64,000 bases of DNA from Pseudonocardia sp. MH-G8 (GTDB lineage Bacteria > Actinomycetota > Actinomycetes > Mycobacteriales > Pseudonocardiaceae): assembly GCF_002262885.1 (NCBI RefSeq), contig NZ_NKYF01000001.1, positions 248,001-312,000 on the forward strand, written 5' to 3'. The position numbers and the translations under genes are program-made. The notes under the pieces are model-generated. The model had not been told where the DNA came from, did not search any database, and worked only from the letters and a program-made list of their open reading frames with translations. Shown here piece by piece: positions 51,135 through 60,740 of the stretch. Every line of letters starts with the position of its first letter. Positions within the stretch are counted from its first letter, which is position 1.

Positions 51135-52175
51135 CTAGGACCTGGGCGCCAGCGAGGCGAACAGGCGCGCCGACTCGTGGTATCCCCCGACCAGCCGGTC
51201 GATGATCCCGTCGACCTGCGGGTCCGGCCTGGTGAACTCGGGATGGTCACGCCGCCAACGCACGATCCCCTCCACAGCCTGGTGGAAGGGGATGCGAGGC
51301 GCGAAGCCCGGCACGTACCGGCGGATCTTCGTGTTGTCGAGAAGCACGCTGTGTTGCAGGTCCCCGCGGATCAGGTCCGACCACTTCCAGTCGGGGGCGG
51401 CGAGCTGCAGCAGGTCCGTCGGGACGTGCACCAGCCGGGCCTCGACGCCCGCGGCCGCAGCCACCAGTTCGTAGATCTGGTTCCAGCTGTAGACGTCGTC
51501 GGAGGTGATGTGGAAGGTCTCGCCGACGGCGAGCGGGTTGCCCAGCAACCCCACCAGGCCTTGAGCGAAGTCGGCGGCGTGGGTGAGCGTCCACAGCGAC
51601 GTGCCGTCCCCGGGTACCACGATCTCGTCGCCACGCACGATGCGGTCCACGATCGTCCAGTCGCCGGGGATCGGCGGGCGCGCCTCGTCGTAGGTGTGCG
51701 ACGGGCGGACGATCGTCGCCGGAAACCCTTCGCGGTCATAGGCCTCGGTCAGCACGTCCTCGGTGGCGATCTTGTCGCGCGAGTACTGCGAGAACGGATT
51801 GTGCCGCGGCGTCGACTCCACGTACGGGATACGCACGACCGGCTTGTGGTAGAGCGATGCCGTGCTGATGTGCACGTACTGCCGCGTACGCCCGGCGAAG
51901 ATCTCGACCGACCGCTTCGTCTGCTCCGGGGTGAAGGACGTGACGTTCACGACCGAGTCGAACTCGCGGTCCCCCAGCACCTCCTTCACCGAGGCGGTGT
52001 CGTGCACGTCGGCTGTCAGCACGGTGACCGCCGGCGGCACGGGGCGGCGGGCCGCGCTCAGCCCTCGGTTGAGGACGTGAACATCCATGCCCGCGTCCAC
52101 CGAGGCCTGCACGCAGGAGTGGCTGATCGTGCCGGTGCCACCGACGTAGAGGACTCTCGTCCGGTCCACTGCCAT
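51135..52175 (-). CDS. NAD-dependent epimerase/dehydratase (extended SDR)
   Basis: A 346-residue extended SDR. The NAD-binding motif is YVGGTGTISHSCV at the N-terminus; the active-site YxxxK is in QYSRDK; downstream are VRPSHTYDEARPP and HVPTDLLQLAAPDWKW. The ATG at 52175 follows GGAGGA. Likely acts on a nucleotide sugar or a hydroxy/keto sugar acid. It is divergent from the alcohol dehydrogenase operon across a 552-base region that holds copies of the AGTTTCGA motif. Confidence 0.88.
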   Translation of the reverse strand: MAVDRTRVLYVGGTGTISHSCVQASVDAGMDVHVLNRGLSAARRPVPPAVTVLTADVHDTASVKEVLGDREFDSVVNVTSFTPEQTKRSVEIFAGRTRQYVHISTASLYHKPVVRIPYVESTPRHNPFSQYSRDKIATEDVLTEAYDREGFPATIVRPSHTYDEARPPIPGDWTIVDRIVRGDEIVVPGDGTSLWTLTHAADFAQGLVGLLGNPLAVGETFHITSDDVYSWNQIYELVAAAAGVEARLVHVPTDLLQLAAPDWKWSDLIRGDLQHSVLLDNTKIRRYVPGFAPRIPFHQAVEGIVRWRRDHPEFTRPDPQVDGIIDRLVGGYHESARLFASLAPRS

Positions 52176-52727
52176 CCCGTTCCTCCTGGCTCCGCGGTCG
52201 TCCACGACCGCTTCCTGTGCCGTCGGCGGCGCAGGTGCGCTGCCGACATGACGGGTCGCCGGGGGTTCGCATGACGATGGTTGCAGGTCCCCGCACGGCT
52301 TCCGGACGATCGGCCCGGTGACCGCAGGCACTGGTTCGACCGGTGCCATGGCCCGCGCCCCACGCAGGGCGCACGCCGATGATCTCAGCGATACTTGCGA
52401 CTCTATCGGTCGGAGTTTCGAGTGTCCATGTCCCGGCGGTTGCGCCCACCGCGGCGCCACGGACCGACCTCTCATCGTTGTGCAGAAACTGCAGCTCACA
52501 GCTCCGAAACCGAGGGACGCAGAGCCAGGGAAGATCCCCTATCCGGCCGGCGCTGCCGAGTGCGGGACGGGTCGTCGAGGCGACCGCAGCACTGGGTATC
52601 CTCGAAACTGTTGACGACACGAGTTCGTAACACCTAGCGTTCCATTGGTTGAATTCAGGGCTCCGAACACGGTGTGGTGGCGCAGGTCGCGCTCGCCCGC
52701 CGGCGGCGCCGAGACGGACGGGGTCGG
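52176..52727. other. Divergent regulatory region of the catabolic locus
   Basis: A 552-base interval between the epimerase and the alcohol dehydrogenase. It holds AGTTTCGA at 52414-52421 and its complement TCGAAACT at 52602-52609, plus a sigma-70-like promoter at 52611-52640. No gene with a plausible start and codon pattern was found. Confidence 0.6.
52611..52640 (+). promoter_or_regulatory. Candidate promoter TTGACG-N18-TAGCGT with adjacent operator
   Basis: A consensus-like -35 (52611-52616) and a fair -10 (52635-52640), directed at the alcohol dehydrogenase gene at 52728. TCGAAACT ends two bases before the -35 and AGTTCG lies at 52622-52627, so an operator seems to straddle the -35 region. 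Confidence 0.5.
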
Positions 52728-53834
52728 ATGAGAGCCGCGGTTCTGGAACACACCGGAGCACCCCTCGTGGTGCGCGACCTGTCGCTGGACGAGCCGCAGG
52801 CGGGCGAGGTCCTGGTGAGGGTCGAGGCCGCCGGCGTGTGCCACAGCGACCAGCACTACCTCAGCGGCGACCTGCAGTGCCCACTCCCTGTCGTACCGGG
52901 GCACGAGGGGGCCGGCGTCGTGGAGGCCGTCGGGCCGGGGGTGGAGCAGGTCGCGGTCGGCGACCGGGTCTGCCTGATGTGGCGGCCCCGGTGCGGCCGC
53001 TGCGAGTACTGCCTGACCGGGCGCCCCGCGCTGTGCCAGGCCGGGCGCATCCACACCACCTCCGGTGGCCTCCTCGACGGCACCACCCGCCTGCACGACG
53101 GCGGCGATCGCGTGCACCACCTGCTGGGGGTCTCCTGCTTCGCCGAGTACGCCGTGGTGTCCGAGCGCGCCGTGGTGCCCGTGCCGAAGGACGTCCCGCC
53201 GGAGATCGCCGCGATCGCCGGCTGCGCCGTGATCACGGGTGTCGGCGCGGTGCTCAACGCCGTCGGCAGCTGCGCGGGCGACAGCATCGGGATCTTCGGG
53301 GCCGGCGGGGTCGGCCTCTCGGCCGTGATGGGCGCCGTGCTGGCGGGCGCCAACCCGATCGTCGTCGTGGACGTCGTCGCCGAGCGCCTCGCCGCGGCCC
53401 GGGAGCTGGGTGCCACCCACACGATCGACGCCTCCCGCGAGGACGTCGCCGCCGCCGTCGAGGCCATCCGGCCCGGTGGCATCGAGTGGGCCATCGAGGC
53501 GATCGGGCGGCCCGAGACCCTCGAGACCGCCGTCGAGGTGCTCCGCCCGGGCGGCACGCTCGTCGCGGTCGGGCTCGGCGCGGTCGGCAGGACGTTCTCC
53601 GTGCCGATCAACGTGCTCGTGCAGCGGGAGAAGCGCGTGGTCGGCAGCCTCTACGGATCCGCCAACCCGCTCGTCGACCTGCCCAAGCTCTTCGAGCTCT
53701 ACCTCGCCGGGCGCCTCCCGCTCGACGCGCTCGTCGGGAAGCACTACTCCCTCGACGAGGTCAACACCGCCTTCGCCGACCTCGCAGGCGGCGGGGTCGG
53801 CCGCGGCATCGTCCTGCCAGGAGGCCCGCTGTGA
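52728..53834 (+). CDS. Zinc-dependent alcohol dehydrogenase (MDR)
   Basis: A 368-residue medium-chain dehydrogenase. Catalytic zinc ligands lie in GVCHSD, GHEGAG and the later SC/GC region; structural zinc is held by four cysteines in CGRCEYCLTGRPALC. The NAD motif is GIFGAGGVGLSAVMG followed by VVDVV (acidic, so NAD rather than NADP). Related to the broad class of aryl/alkyl alcohol and formaldehyde dehydrogenases. First gene of an operon with an SDR, whose start overlaps its stop (GTGA). Probably oxidises a hydroxy group of the locus's substrate. Confidence 0.92.
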   Translation: MRAAVLEHTGAPLVVRDLSLDEPQAGEVLVRVEAAGVCHSDQHYLSGDLQCPLPVVPGHEGAGVVEAVGPGVEQVAVGDRVCLMWRPRCGRCEYCLTGRPALCQAGRIHTTSGGLLDGTTRLHDGGDRVHHLLGVSCFAEYAVVSERAVVPVPKDVPPEIAAIAGCAVITGVGAVLNAVGSCAGDSIGIFGAGGVGLSAVMGAVLAGANPIVVVDVVAERLAAARELGATHTIDASREDVAAAVEAIRPGGIEWAIEAIGRPETLETAVEVLRPGGTLVAVGLGAVGRTFSVPINVLVQREKRVVGSLYGSANPLVDLPKLFELYLAGRLPLDALVGKHYSLDEVNTAFADLAGGGVGRGIVLPGGPL

Positions 53835-54622
53835 CGGCGCCGGGGACCGTGCCGCAGGCTTCGTACGCCGTCTACCCGAGCCTGCGCGACAAGGTCGCGT
53901 TCGTCAGCGGCGGCTCCACGGGGCTCGGGGCGGAGTTCGTCGCCTCGCTCGCGGCCCAGGGCGTCCGCGTCGGGTTCGCCGACATCGACGAGCCGGGCGC
54001 GAAGGCGCTCGCCGCGCAGGTGCGCGAGCAGGGCCACCCCGAGCCGCTCTTCGTGCCGGCCGACATCCGTGACGTCGACGCCCTCCAAGGCGGGATCCGG
54101 CAGGTCGCCGAGACGCTCGGGCCCATCTCCGTCCTCGTCAACAACGCCGCCAACGACCAGCGCCACGACAGCGCAGAGGTGACCCCTGCCTACTGGGACG
54201 AGGCGATGGCGGTGAACCTGCGCCACCACTTCTTCGCGATCCAGGAAGCAGTTCCCGGCATGCGCGCGCTCGGCGGCGGGTCGATCGTCAACCTCGGGTC
54301 CGTCAGTGCCCACGCCGATTTCACCGGCATCCCCGCCTACATCACGGCCAAGGCCGGCATCGAGGGCATGACTCGCACCCTCGCCCGCGAGCTGGGCCCC
54401 GACCGCATCCGGGTCAACTGCGTCATCCCGGGCTGGGTGCTCACCGAGCGCCAGCGCACCCTGTGGTTCACTCCCGAGGCTGCGGAGAACGTCAAGCAGG
54501 CCCAGTGCCTGGAGGACAATGTGATGCCCGCTGATGTCGCCCGCATGGTGCTGTGGCTCGCGGCCGCCGACAGCGCCATGTGCACCGGCCAGAAGTGGGT
54601 CGTCGACGGCGGCTGGATGTGA
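53831..54622 (+). CDS. Short-chain dehydrogenase/reductase
   Basis: A 263-residue classical SDR: cofactor motif SGGSTGLG, acidic residue in FADIDEP (NAD preference), VNNAAN, Ser in LGSVSAHADFTG, and catalytic YITAK. Close to sugar and sugar-acid dehydrogenases of this family by general appearance. GTG start overlapping the alcohol dehydrogenase stop. Followed by an SMP-30 lactonase, which fits a pathway in which a sugar is oxidised to a lactone and then opened. Confidence 0.92.
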   Translation: MTAPGTVPQASYAVYPSLRDKVAFVSGGSTGLGAEFVASLAAQGVRVGFADIDEPGAKALAAQVREQGHPEPLFVPADIRDVDALQGGIRQVAETLGPISVLVNNAANDQRHDSAEVTPAYWDEAMAVNLRHHFFAIQEAVPGMRALGGGSIVNLGSVSAHADFTGIPAYITAKAGIEGMTRTLARELGPDRIRVNCVIPGWVLTERQRTLWFTPEAAENVKQAQCLEDNVMPADVARMVLWLAAADSAMCTGQKWVVDGGWM

Positions 54623-54699
54623 CCCCGCCCGTCGGCACCGCCATGATCACCGTGGCGTGCGCCCCGCGTCACGCCCCCTGACCCACCGACGAGAAGTGG

Positions 54700-55599
54700 A
54701 TGGTGGATCCATTGCTCGCCCAACGCGTGCTACCCGACGTATCTCTCGTGCACGGGGAAGGAGTGGTCTGGGACGCCGGCCGGGCGCGGCTGCTCTTCGT
54801 CGACATCCCCGAGGGACGGATCCTCGACGCCGACGTCACGACGGGCGAGGTCCGATCGGTCAGCGTCCCGGGCACGGTCGGCGCGGTCCATCCCTGCGAC
54901 GAGCCCGGCGCGCTCGTGATCGCCGACTCCGACGGCATCGCCCTCGTCCGCGGCGGACAGGTCGAGCGCCTGAGCGGCTTCTTGGCTGATCGGCCGGACG
55001 TGCGGATGAACGACGCCAACGTCGATCCGGCAGGCCGCTACATCGCCGGCAGCATGGCCTTCGGCGCCACGCCGGGCGCGGCGCACCTGTGGCGGCTCGA
55101 CCCCGACGGCGGCCTCCACACGCTGCTCGACGACCTCACGATCAGCAACGGCATCGACTGGTCCGCCGACGGCACCCGCTGCTTCTTCGTCGACAGCCCG
55201 ACCGAGCGTGTGGACGTCTTCGACTACGACCTCACCACGGGAACGCTCTCCGGGCGCCGCACCTTCGCCGACACGTCCGCGATCCCAGGCATCCCCGACG
55301 GCCTCACGCTCGACGCCGACGGCGGCGTCTGGGTCGCGTTCTTCGGTGGCTCGCGGATCCAGCGATTCGCGCCCGACGGGAGCCAGGACGTCACCGTCGA
55401 GCTCCCCGTGAGCAAGGTGACCTCCTGCTGCTTCGGCGGCCCCGACCTCACCGAGTTGTACATCAGCACCTCCACCGAGGGTCTGAGCTCCGAAGAGCGC
55501 GCCGCCCAGCCCGACGCGGGCGGCGTCTTCCGCGCCGTCACCGGGCACCGCGGCCGTCGCGGCGCCCTGTTCGCGGTGCCGAAGGGATCGGGGTCCTAG
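54700..55599 (+). CDS. SMP-30/gluconolactonase-like hydrolase
   Basis: A 299-residue beta-propeller lactonase. The three metal ligands of the family are visible: Glu in HGEGVVWD, Asn in SNGIDWSADG and Asp in IPDGLTLDADG. It would hydrolyse an aldonolactone formed by the preceding dehydrogenases. ATG start at 54700. Its stop shares one base with the start of the LacI-type regulator, so the two are co-transcribed. Confidence 0.92.
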   Translation: MVDPLLAQRVLPDVSLVHGEGVVWDAGRARLLFVDIPEGRILDADVTTGEVRSVSVPGTVGAVHPCDEPGALVIADSDGIALVRGGQVERLSGFLADRPDVRMNDANVDPAGRYIAGSMAFGATPGAAHLWRLDPDGGLHTLLDDLTISNGIDWSADGTRCFFVDSPTERVDVFDYDLTTGTLSGRRTFADTSAIPGIPDGLTLDADGGVWVAFFGGSRIQRFAPDGSQDVTVELPVSKVTSCCFGGPDLTELYISTSTEGLSSEERAAQPDAGGVFRAVTGHRGRRGALFAVPKGSGS

Positions 55600-56699
55600 T
55601 GCGCGCGCCCGGGCCGGAGCCGCGGTGGCCGCGGCGTGCCTCCCCGTCCACGCCCACCGTGTCGCCCGCCCCCGAGCGGAAGGTCACCGTCGCCGATGTG
55701 GCCGCGGAGGCGGGCGTGTCCGTCGCGACCGTCTCGAAGGTGCTCAACGGGCGCCCCGACGTCGCTTCCGACACCCGCACCCGGATCGAGGCAATCCTCT
55801 CCGCGCGCGGATACGTTCCGACGAAGCGCACGCGGCGCGCGGCGACGACCGAGGAACGACGCGGCGGACTGGTCGAGATGCTCTTCAACGACCCGAGTAC
55901 GCCGTGGGCCGCGGAGATGATCCGCGGCGCGGAGCTGACCGCGCGCGCGGCCCGCGTCGGCATCGTCGTCTCGGTGCGGCAGAGCGGCTCCAAGGGCGTG
56001 CAGCAGTGGCTGGACGACGTCGAGCATCGCGGCTCCCGCGGAATCGTGCTCGCGTTGTCGGACTTCTCCCCCGCCGACCAGAAGCGCGTCGCGAAATTGG
56101 GCCTGCCGACCGTCCTCGTCGACCCCGTCGGCGACTTCGACACCGATCTCCCCTCGATCGGCGCCGGGAACTGGGGCGGTGGCATGGCAGCCACCAGGCA
56201 CCTGCTGGAGCTGGGCCACCGGAGGATCGGGATCATCACCGGCCCGATGCGGTTCCTGTGCAGCCAGGCGCGCCTGGCCGGGTACCGCGTGGCATTGGAG
56301 CGGGCGGGCGTCGGCTCGGACCCGAGCCTCATCGCCCACGGCGACTTCCACCACGCCTCCGGGCTCGCCTCCGCCGCGGGGTTGCTCGACCTGCCCGAGC
56401 CGCCGACGGCGATCTTCGCGGCCAACGACGAGCAAGGCACCGGCGTGTACGCCGCGATCCAGCAGCGCGGCCTGCGGATCCCGCACGACATCAGCGTGGT
56501 CGGGTTCGACGACGTGCCCATGTCCCAGTGGGTGTCCCCGCCGCTCACGACCGTCCGTCAGCCGATCGCGGAGCTGGCGGCGCTGGCGATCCGCGCGGCG
56601 CTGAGCCGGCCCGGCGCGCCGGAGTTGCCGCAGGGCCGCATGGAGCTGTCGACGAGCCTCATCGTGCGGGAGAGCACGGCGCCGCCGCGCACGGGCTGA
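55599..56699 (+). CDS. LacI-family transcriptional regulator
   Basis: A 366-residue repressor. The LacI helix-turn-helix is TVADVAAEAGVSVATVSKVLNGRPDVASDTR, preceded by about 27 extra N-terminal residues; a later GTG near 55659 is an alternative start. The effector domain (GLVEMLFNDP to PEL...LIVRES) has SVVGFDDVPMSQWVSPPLTTVRQP, typical of sugar-binding LacI/GalR proteins. It probably responds to a sugar or sugar acid and controls the flanking catabolic and transport genes through the AGTTTCGA sites. GTG start, ribosome site GGGATCGGGG. Confidence 0.93.
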   Translation: MRAPGPEPRWPRRASPSTPTVSPAPERKVTVADVAAEAGVSVATVSKVLNGRPDVASDTRTRIEAILSARGYVPTKRTRRAATTEERRGGLVEMLFNDPSTPWAAEMIRGAELTARAARVGIVVSVRQSGSKGVQQWLDDVEHRGSRGIVLALSDFSPADQKRVAKLGLPTVLVDPVGDFDTDLPSIGAGNWGGGMAATRHLLELGHRRIGIITGPMRFLCSQARLAGYRVALERAGVGSDPSLIAHGDFHHASGLASAAGLLDLPEPPTAIFAANDEQGTGVYAAIQQRGLRIPHDISVVGFDDVPMSQWVSPPLTTVRQPIAELAALAIRAALSRPGAPELPQGRMELSTSLIVRESTAPPRTG

Positions 56700-56774
56700 C
56701 CGCCGCCGCCCACGGGAGAGAGTGGTGAACCGCGGCCACGGAGACGACAAGGGGTACTCCGTGGCCGCGGCGGC

Positions 56775-57728
56775 TCAGACGCCCGCGGGCCGACGGGCGA
56801 AGTGGCAGGCCGCACGGTGCGCCCGCGACCTCGCCTCGGTGGTGGGGTCCGCCGTCAGGCAGATCGAGCGATCCGGGTCGGCGATCGGGCCGGCCGGGCA
56901 GCGCAGGTGGTAGTCGCAGCCGCCGGGCGGGGCCGGGTCCCCGATCGCCGCCTCCAGCGCCGAGTCCGACAGCAGTCGGCGCTCGCCGACCTCCGGCACG
57001 GCCGCCAGCAGCGATCGGGTGTACGGGTGCTCGGGGGCCTCGATGACGCCTTCGACGGAGCCGAACTCGACGATCCGACCGTTGAACATCACGGCGAGGT
57101 CATCGCACATGTAGCGCACGACGGCCAGGTTGTGGCTGATGAAGATCATCGTCAGGCCGAGCTCGTGCTGCAACCTTCGCAGCAGGTTGAGCACGACCGC
57201 CTGAACCGACACGTCGAGCGAGGCCGTCACCTCGTCGGCGATCAGCACCTCTGGTTGCGCCGCGAGCGCCCGCGCGATCGCGACCCGCTGGCGCTGCCCG
57301 CCCGACAGGTTCCCCGGCCGGGACCGGCCGACCGCCGGGTCCAGCGACACCATCTCGAGCAGCTCGGCGACCCGCGCGGCGGCGTCCCGCCGGTTGCCCG
57401 ATGCCGACCGGTCGAGCCCCTCCATGACGCACTGTTCGACGGTGAAGCGCGGGTCCAGCGAGCTGCGGGAGTCCTGGAAGATCAGCTGTACCTTGCGGCG
57501 CTGCCGGCGGGCCGTGCGGGAGGACGCCGCGATGTCGACCCCGCCCAGGCGCATGGCGCCCGCGGACTCCGCGAGCCCGACGACGGCCCGGGCCACGGTG
57601 CTCTTGCCCGAACCGGACTCCCCCACGAGTCCGAGCGCGGATCCGTCGGCGACGTCGAACGAGACGCCGCGCACCGCCCTCACCGCGCCGTAGTGGACCT
57701 CGAGGTCCTGGATGGTCAGATCGGTCAT
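56775..57728 (-). CDS. Oligopeptide-type ABC ATPase (DppF/OppF)
   Basis: A 317-residue ATPase: Walker A GESGSGKST, signature LSGGQRQRV, Walker B VLIADEVTASLD, H-loop FISHNLAVV. The C-terminal OppF-type extension contains a cysteine-bearing segment (CDYHLRCPAGP). Start overlaps the fused permease-ATPase stop (ATGA). Last gene of the importer operon. In this neighbourhood a sugar-acid or small glycoside cargo is more likely than a peptide, but this is inferred. Confidence 0.93.
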   Translation of the reverse strand: MTDLTIQDLEVHYGAVRAVRGVSFDVADGSALGLVGESGSGKSTVARAVVGLAESAGAMRLGGVDIAASSRTARRQRRKVQLIFQDSRSSLDPRFTVEQCVMEGLDRSASGNRRDAAARVAELLEMVSLDPAVGRSRPGNLSGGQRQRVAIARALAAQPEVLIADEVTASLDVSVQAVVLNLLRRLQHELGLTMIFISHNLAVVRYMCDDLAVMFNGRIVEFGSVEGVIEAPEHPYTRSLLAAVPEVGERRLLSDSALEAAIGDPAPPGGCDYHLRCPAGPIADPDRSICLTADPTTEARSRAHRAACHFARRPAGV

Positions 57729-59668
57729 CCCGTCGCTCCCTGCGAGGTCAGCGCGTCCGTGCCGGATGGGTCGGGCGCCGTCAGCGGGTGCCAGCACGCC
57801 GCGCGATGGCCGTCGGCCAGTGTGCGCAGCGGAGGCCGCTCCTCCCGGCACGTGGCGTCCGCACGGGGGCAGCGGTCCGCGAAGTAGCAGCCCGGGAGGT
57901 CCACTTCCGGACCGGGCATCCGACCGTCGATGGTCGCGAGAGGCTCGTTCTTGTCGATCCCCATGTGCGGGCTCGCCGCCAGCAGCACCGCGGTGTAGGG
58001 GTGCGCGGGCGAGGTGAGCAGGTCGGCCGTGCGCGCCTCCTCCACGATGAAGCCCGCGTACATGACGACGATCCGGTCGCACAGTTCGGAGACGACCGCG
58101 ATGTCGTGGGAGATGAACAGCAGACCGGCCCCGGTCTCCTCCCCCACACGATGGATGAGCCGCAGGATCTGGCGCTGGACGGTGACGTCGAGTGCAGTGG
58201 TCGGCTCGTCGGCGATGAGCAGCTGCGCCTCGCCCATGAGGCCGATGGCGATGCAGACGCGCTGCTTCTGCCCACCGGAGAGCTCGTGCTGGTGCTGTTC
58301 GTAGCGCCGGGCCGGGTTCGGGATGGCGACCGACCGGAGCGCTTCGATCGCCTTCTTCTTCGCCTGTTCCTTGGGCTCGTCCAGGTGGATCACGGCAGGC
58401 TCGACGAGGTGCGTCCCGATCTTGAGGGCCGGGTTCAGCGCCTCGCCCGGGTCCTGGAAGACCATCGCCATGTTGCGGCCCAGTACCCGCTGGGTCGCCT
58501 TGTCGGGCGCGGTCAGGTCGACATCCATGAACCGGAGAGTCTCGGCCTCCACCTGACCCGGCACGTCGATGAGCTGCCCGATCGCGGCCGCCGTCTGGCT
58601 CTTGCCGGAGCCGGACTCCCCGACGATCCCGACCCGCTCCCCGGGCCGCAGCGAGAGGGTGACGTCGCGGACCGGTGTGGTGACGCCGCCGCCCGACGCG
58701 GAGTAGACGACCCGCAGGTGCCGAGCCTCCACCAGCGCACCCTGCGAGTCCTGCGGTTCCACGTCGGTGGGTGTCACGGCGGGGATCTGGTCGCGGCGCA
58801 GTGCCCGGGGTGCGGAGTTGCGCCCTGCGACGACGTCGGAGAGCCACTCGCCGACCAGGTTGAACGTGAGCCCGGCGAGCACGATCGCCACCGACGGTGC
58901 GACGGCCACCCCGGGGGACACGTAGATGCGGGTGAGACCGTCGGCCAGCAGGCGACCCCAGTCGAACACCGGCGGCTGCACACCCAACCCGAGGAAGCTC
59001 AGACCGGACAGGGCCAGGATCGCCGTGCCGATGTGGATCGTCGCGTAGAGGATGACCGGCTCGCCGATGTTCGGGAGCACGTGCCGGAAGGTCACGTAGA
59101 GCGGCCGCTTGCCGAGCACCCTGGAGGCCTGCACGTACTCCCGCGCCACCACCGACGCGGTGAGCGTCTGCGTGATGCGGGCGAAGCCGGGCGCGAACGA
59201 GGCGCCGACGGCCAGGACGCTGCCGACCGAGCCGATCCCGAACAGCACGGCGAAGAAGATCGCGAGCAGCAGTGCCGGGAACGCCAGCAGCACGTTGATC
59301 AGGGCGCCCGCTGCCCGCCCGAGCCGCTTCGACATCGCCGACACCAGGCCGATCGCCACGCCGATGCAGCCACCGACGAGCGTGGCGAGCACCGCGAGCA
59401 CCAGCGACTGGCGGGTCGCGACGAGTGTGCGGGCGAGGATGTCGCGACCCAGGTCGTCGGTTCCCATGAGGTGCGAGGCGCTCATGCCCTGGTTGGCCTC
59501 GGCCACGTTGCTCGCCTCCGCGGACGTGCCCCAGATGCTGGGAGCCGCGACCGACAGGAAGACGAACACCAGCAGCATGAGCAGCGGGATGCCGCCGGAC
59601 AGCACCATGCGGAACCGACTGCTCATCGAGCCGGTCGTCGACGCAGTCTTCGTCGAAGCAGTCATCAC
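57725..59668 (-). CDS. Fused ABC permease-ATPase (DppC-DppD)
   Basis: A 647-residue fusion. Residues ~1-290 are a DppC-type permease (MGTDDLGRDILARTLVATRQSL; EAA loop YVQASRVLGKRPLYVTFRHVLPN). A linker follows, and from ~315 an ATPase domain with GESGSGKSQ, LSGGQKQRV, LLIADEPTTALDVT and SHDIAVVSELCD, plus the OppD-type C-terminal CYFADRCPRA segment. Walker A ends in Ser-Gln instead of Ser-Thr, a common variant in this family. Fusion of channel and ATPase is known but uncommon. Overlaps both neighbours (ATGA). Confidence 0.93.
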   Translation of the reverse strand: MMTASTKTASTTGSMSSRFRMVLSGGIPLLMLLVFVFLSVAAPSIWGTSAEASNVAEANQGMSASHLMGTDDLGRDILARTLVATRQSLVLAVLATLVGGCIGVAIGLVSAMSKRLGRAAGALINVLLAFPALLLAIFFAVLFGIGSVGSVLAVGASFAPGFARITQTLTASVVAREYVQASRVLGKRPLYVTFRHVLPNIGEPVILYATIHIGTAILALSGLSFLGLGVQPPVFDWGRLLADGLTRIYVSPGVAVAPSVAIVLAGLTFNLVGEWLSDVVAGRNSAPRALRRDQIPAVTPTDVEPQDSQGALVEARHLRVVYSASGGGVTTPVRDVTLSLRPGERVGIVGESGSGKSQTAAAIGQLIDVPGQVEAETLRFMDVDLTAPDKATQRVLGRNMAMVFQDPGEALNPALKIGTHLVEPAVIHLDEPKEQAKKKAIEALRSVAIPNPARRYEQHQHELSGGQKQRVCIAIGLMGEAQLLIADEPTTALDVTVQRQILRLIHRVGEETGAGLLFISHDIAVVSELCDRIVVMYAGFIVEEARTADLLTSPAHPYTAVLLAASPHMGIDKNEPLATIDGRMPGPEVDLPGCYFADRCPRADATCREERPPLRTLADGHRAACWHPLTAPDPSGTDALTSQGATG

Positions 59669-60699
59669 AGCTCCCCCATGCGGGACCGCGGGTCGAGCAC
59701 GCCGAGCACGACGTCGACGATCATGTTGAGGATCAGCACGGTCGCGCCGAGGACCAGCAGGATGCCCTGGATCAGCGGGTAGTCCTTCTGGATCACCGAC
59801 TGCGAGATCACGGTGCCCACGCCGGGCCAGCCGAAGACGTTCTCCACCAGCACGGTCCCCGCGATCAGGCCGGCGAGGATCATGGTGCCGTAGGTCAGCG
59901 AGGCCGTGAGCATGTTCGGGAGCACGTGCCGCCAGTACCGCAGCGCCGTCGGGATCCGGCGCGCCTTCGCCGCCCGCACGTACTCCGCGTCGAGGACCTT
60001 GAGCGCCTCGACCCGGACGATGCGCGAGAGCGATGCTGCCGGCCCGACGACCAGCGCGATGATCGGCAGGACGTAGGCGCCGACCGTGTCGTTGCCCGCG
60101 GCAGGGAACGCCTGGATGGCGACCACGAACACGAGGGTGAGCAGGGTGGCGAGCACGTAGTCCGGGATCGAGTTGAGCACGCCCGTCACGTTCACGAAGA
60201 TCGACCGGGTTGCGCGGCCCTGACCGCCACGGGTGTGGACGGCGGTGAGCAGCCCCACGGGCATGGCGATCAGGATGACCAGCGCGAACGCCGGAACAGC
60301 GAGCGCCAGGGTGTTCGGGAACCGGGTCGCCAACAGATCCGAGACCGGCGCCTCGGTGACGATCGAGCGGCCGAAGTCGCCCGTGACGACCCCCGCGAGG
60401 TAGCGCAGGAACTGCTCGATCAGCGGCAGGTCCAGCCCCAGCTCGTGCCGGCGCAAGGCCACCAGTTCGGGGGTGGCCTGGTCGCCGAGTGCGGTCTGCA
60501 CCGGGTCGCCCGGGATCAGGTGCACCATCACGAAGGTCGCGGCGACGAGCACCAGCAGCGACACCACGAGCCGGACGAGCCGCCTGCCGATGAACAGCGC
60601 CCAGCGGGCGGCGGCGCTGCGTTGCGCGCCGGCGCCACCCCCCGCGCGGGGCCGGGCCGGGGAACCGGGGAGCAGCTCCCCGACGGCCTGGTCACTCAT
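59665..60699 (-). CDS. Oligopeptide-type ABC permease (DppB)
   Basis: A 344-residue DppB-type permease: MVHLIPGDPVQTALGDQ after the first helix, RRHELGLDLPLIEQFLRYLAGVVTGDFG, and the terminal FGWPGVGTVISQSVIQKDYPLIQG motif. It pairs with the permease half of the downstream fusion. About 60 residues of low-complexity N-terminal tail precede the first helix. Confidence 0.92.
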   Translation of the reverse strand: MSDQAVGELLPGSPARPRAGGGAGAQRSAAARWALFIGRRLVRLVVSLLVLVAATFVMVHLIPGDPVQTALGDQATPELVALRRHELGLDLPLIEQFLRYLAGVVTGDFGRSIVTEAPVSDLLATRFPNTLALAVPAFALVILIAMPVGLLTAVHTRGGQGRATRSIFVNVTGVLNSIPDYVLATLLTLVFVVAIQAFPAAGNDTVGAYVLPIIALVVGPAASLSRIVRVEALKVLDAEYVRAAKARRIPTALRYWRHVLPNMLTASLTYGTMILAGLIAGTVLVENVFGWPGVGTVISQSVIQKDYPLIQGILLVLGATVLILNMIVDVVLGVLDPRSRMGEL

Positions 60700-60740
60700 G
60701 TCTTCTCACCACCCACGACCCGGGATCGCCCGCGGGCCGG

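Noticed and set aside
56722..56913. Possible 63-residue plus-strand gene after the LacI regulator
   Set aside because: Mostly antisense to the ATPase C-terminus, and no family likeness.
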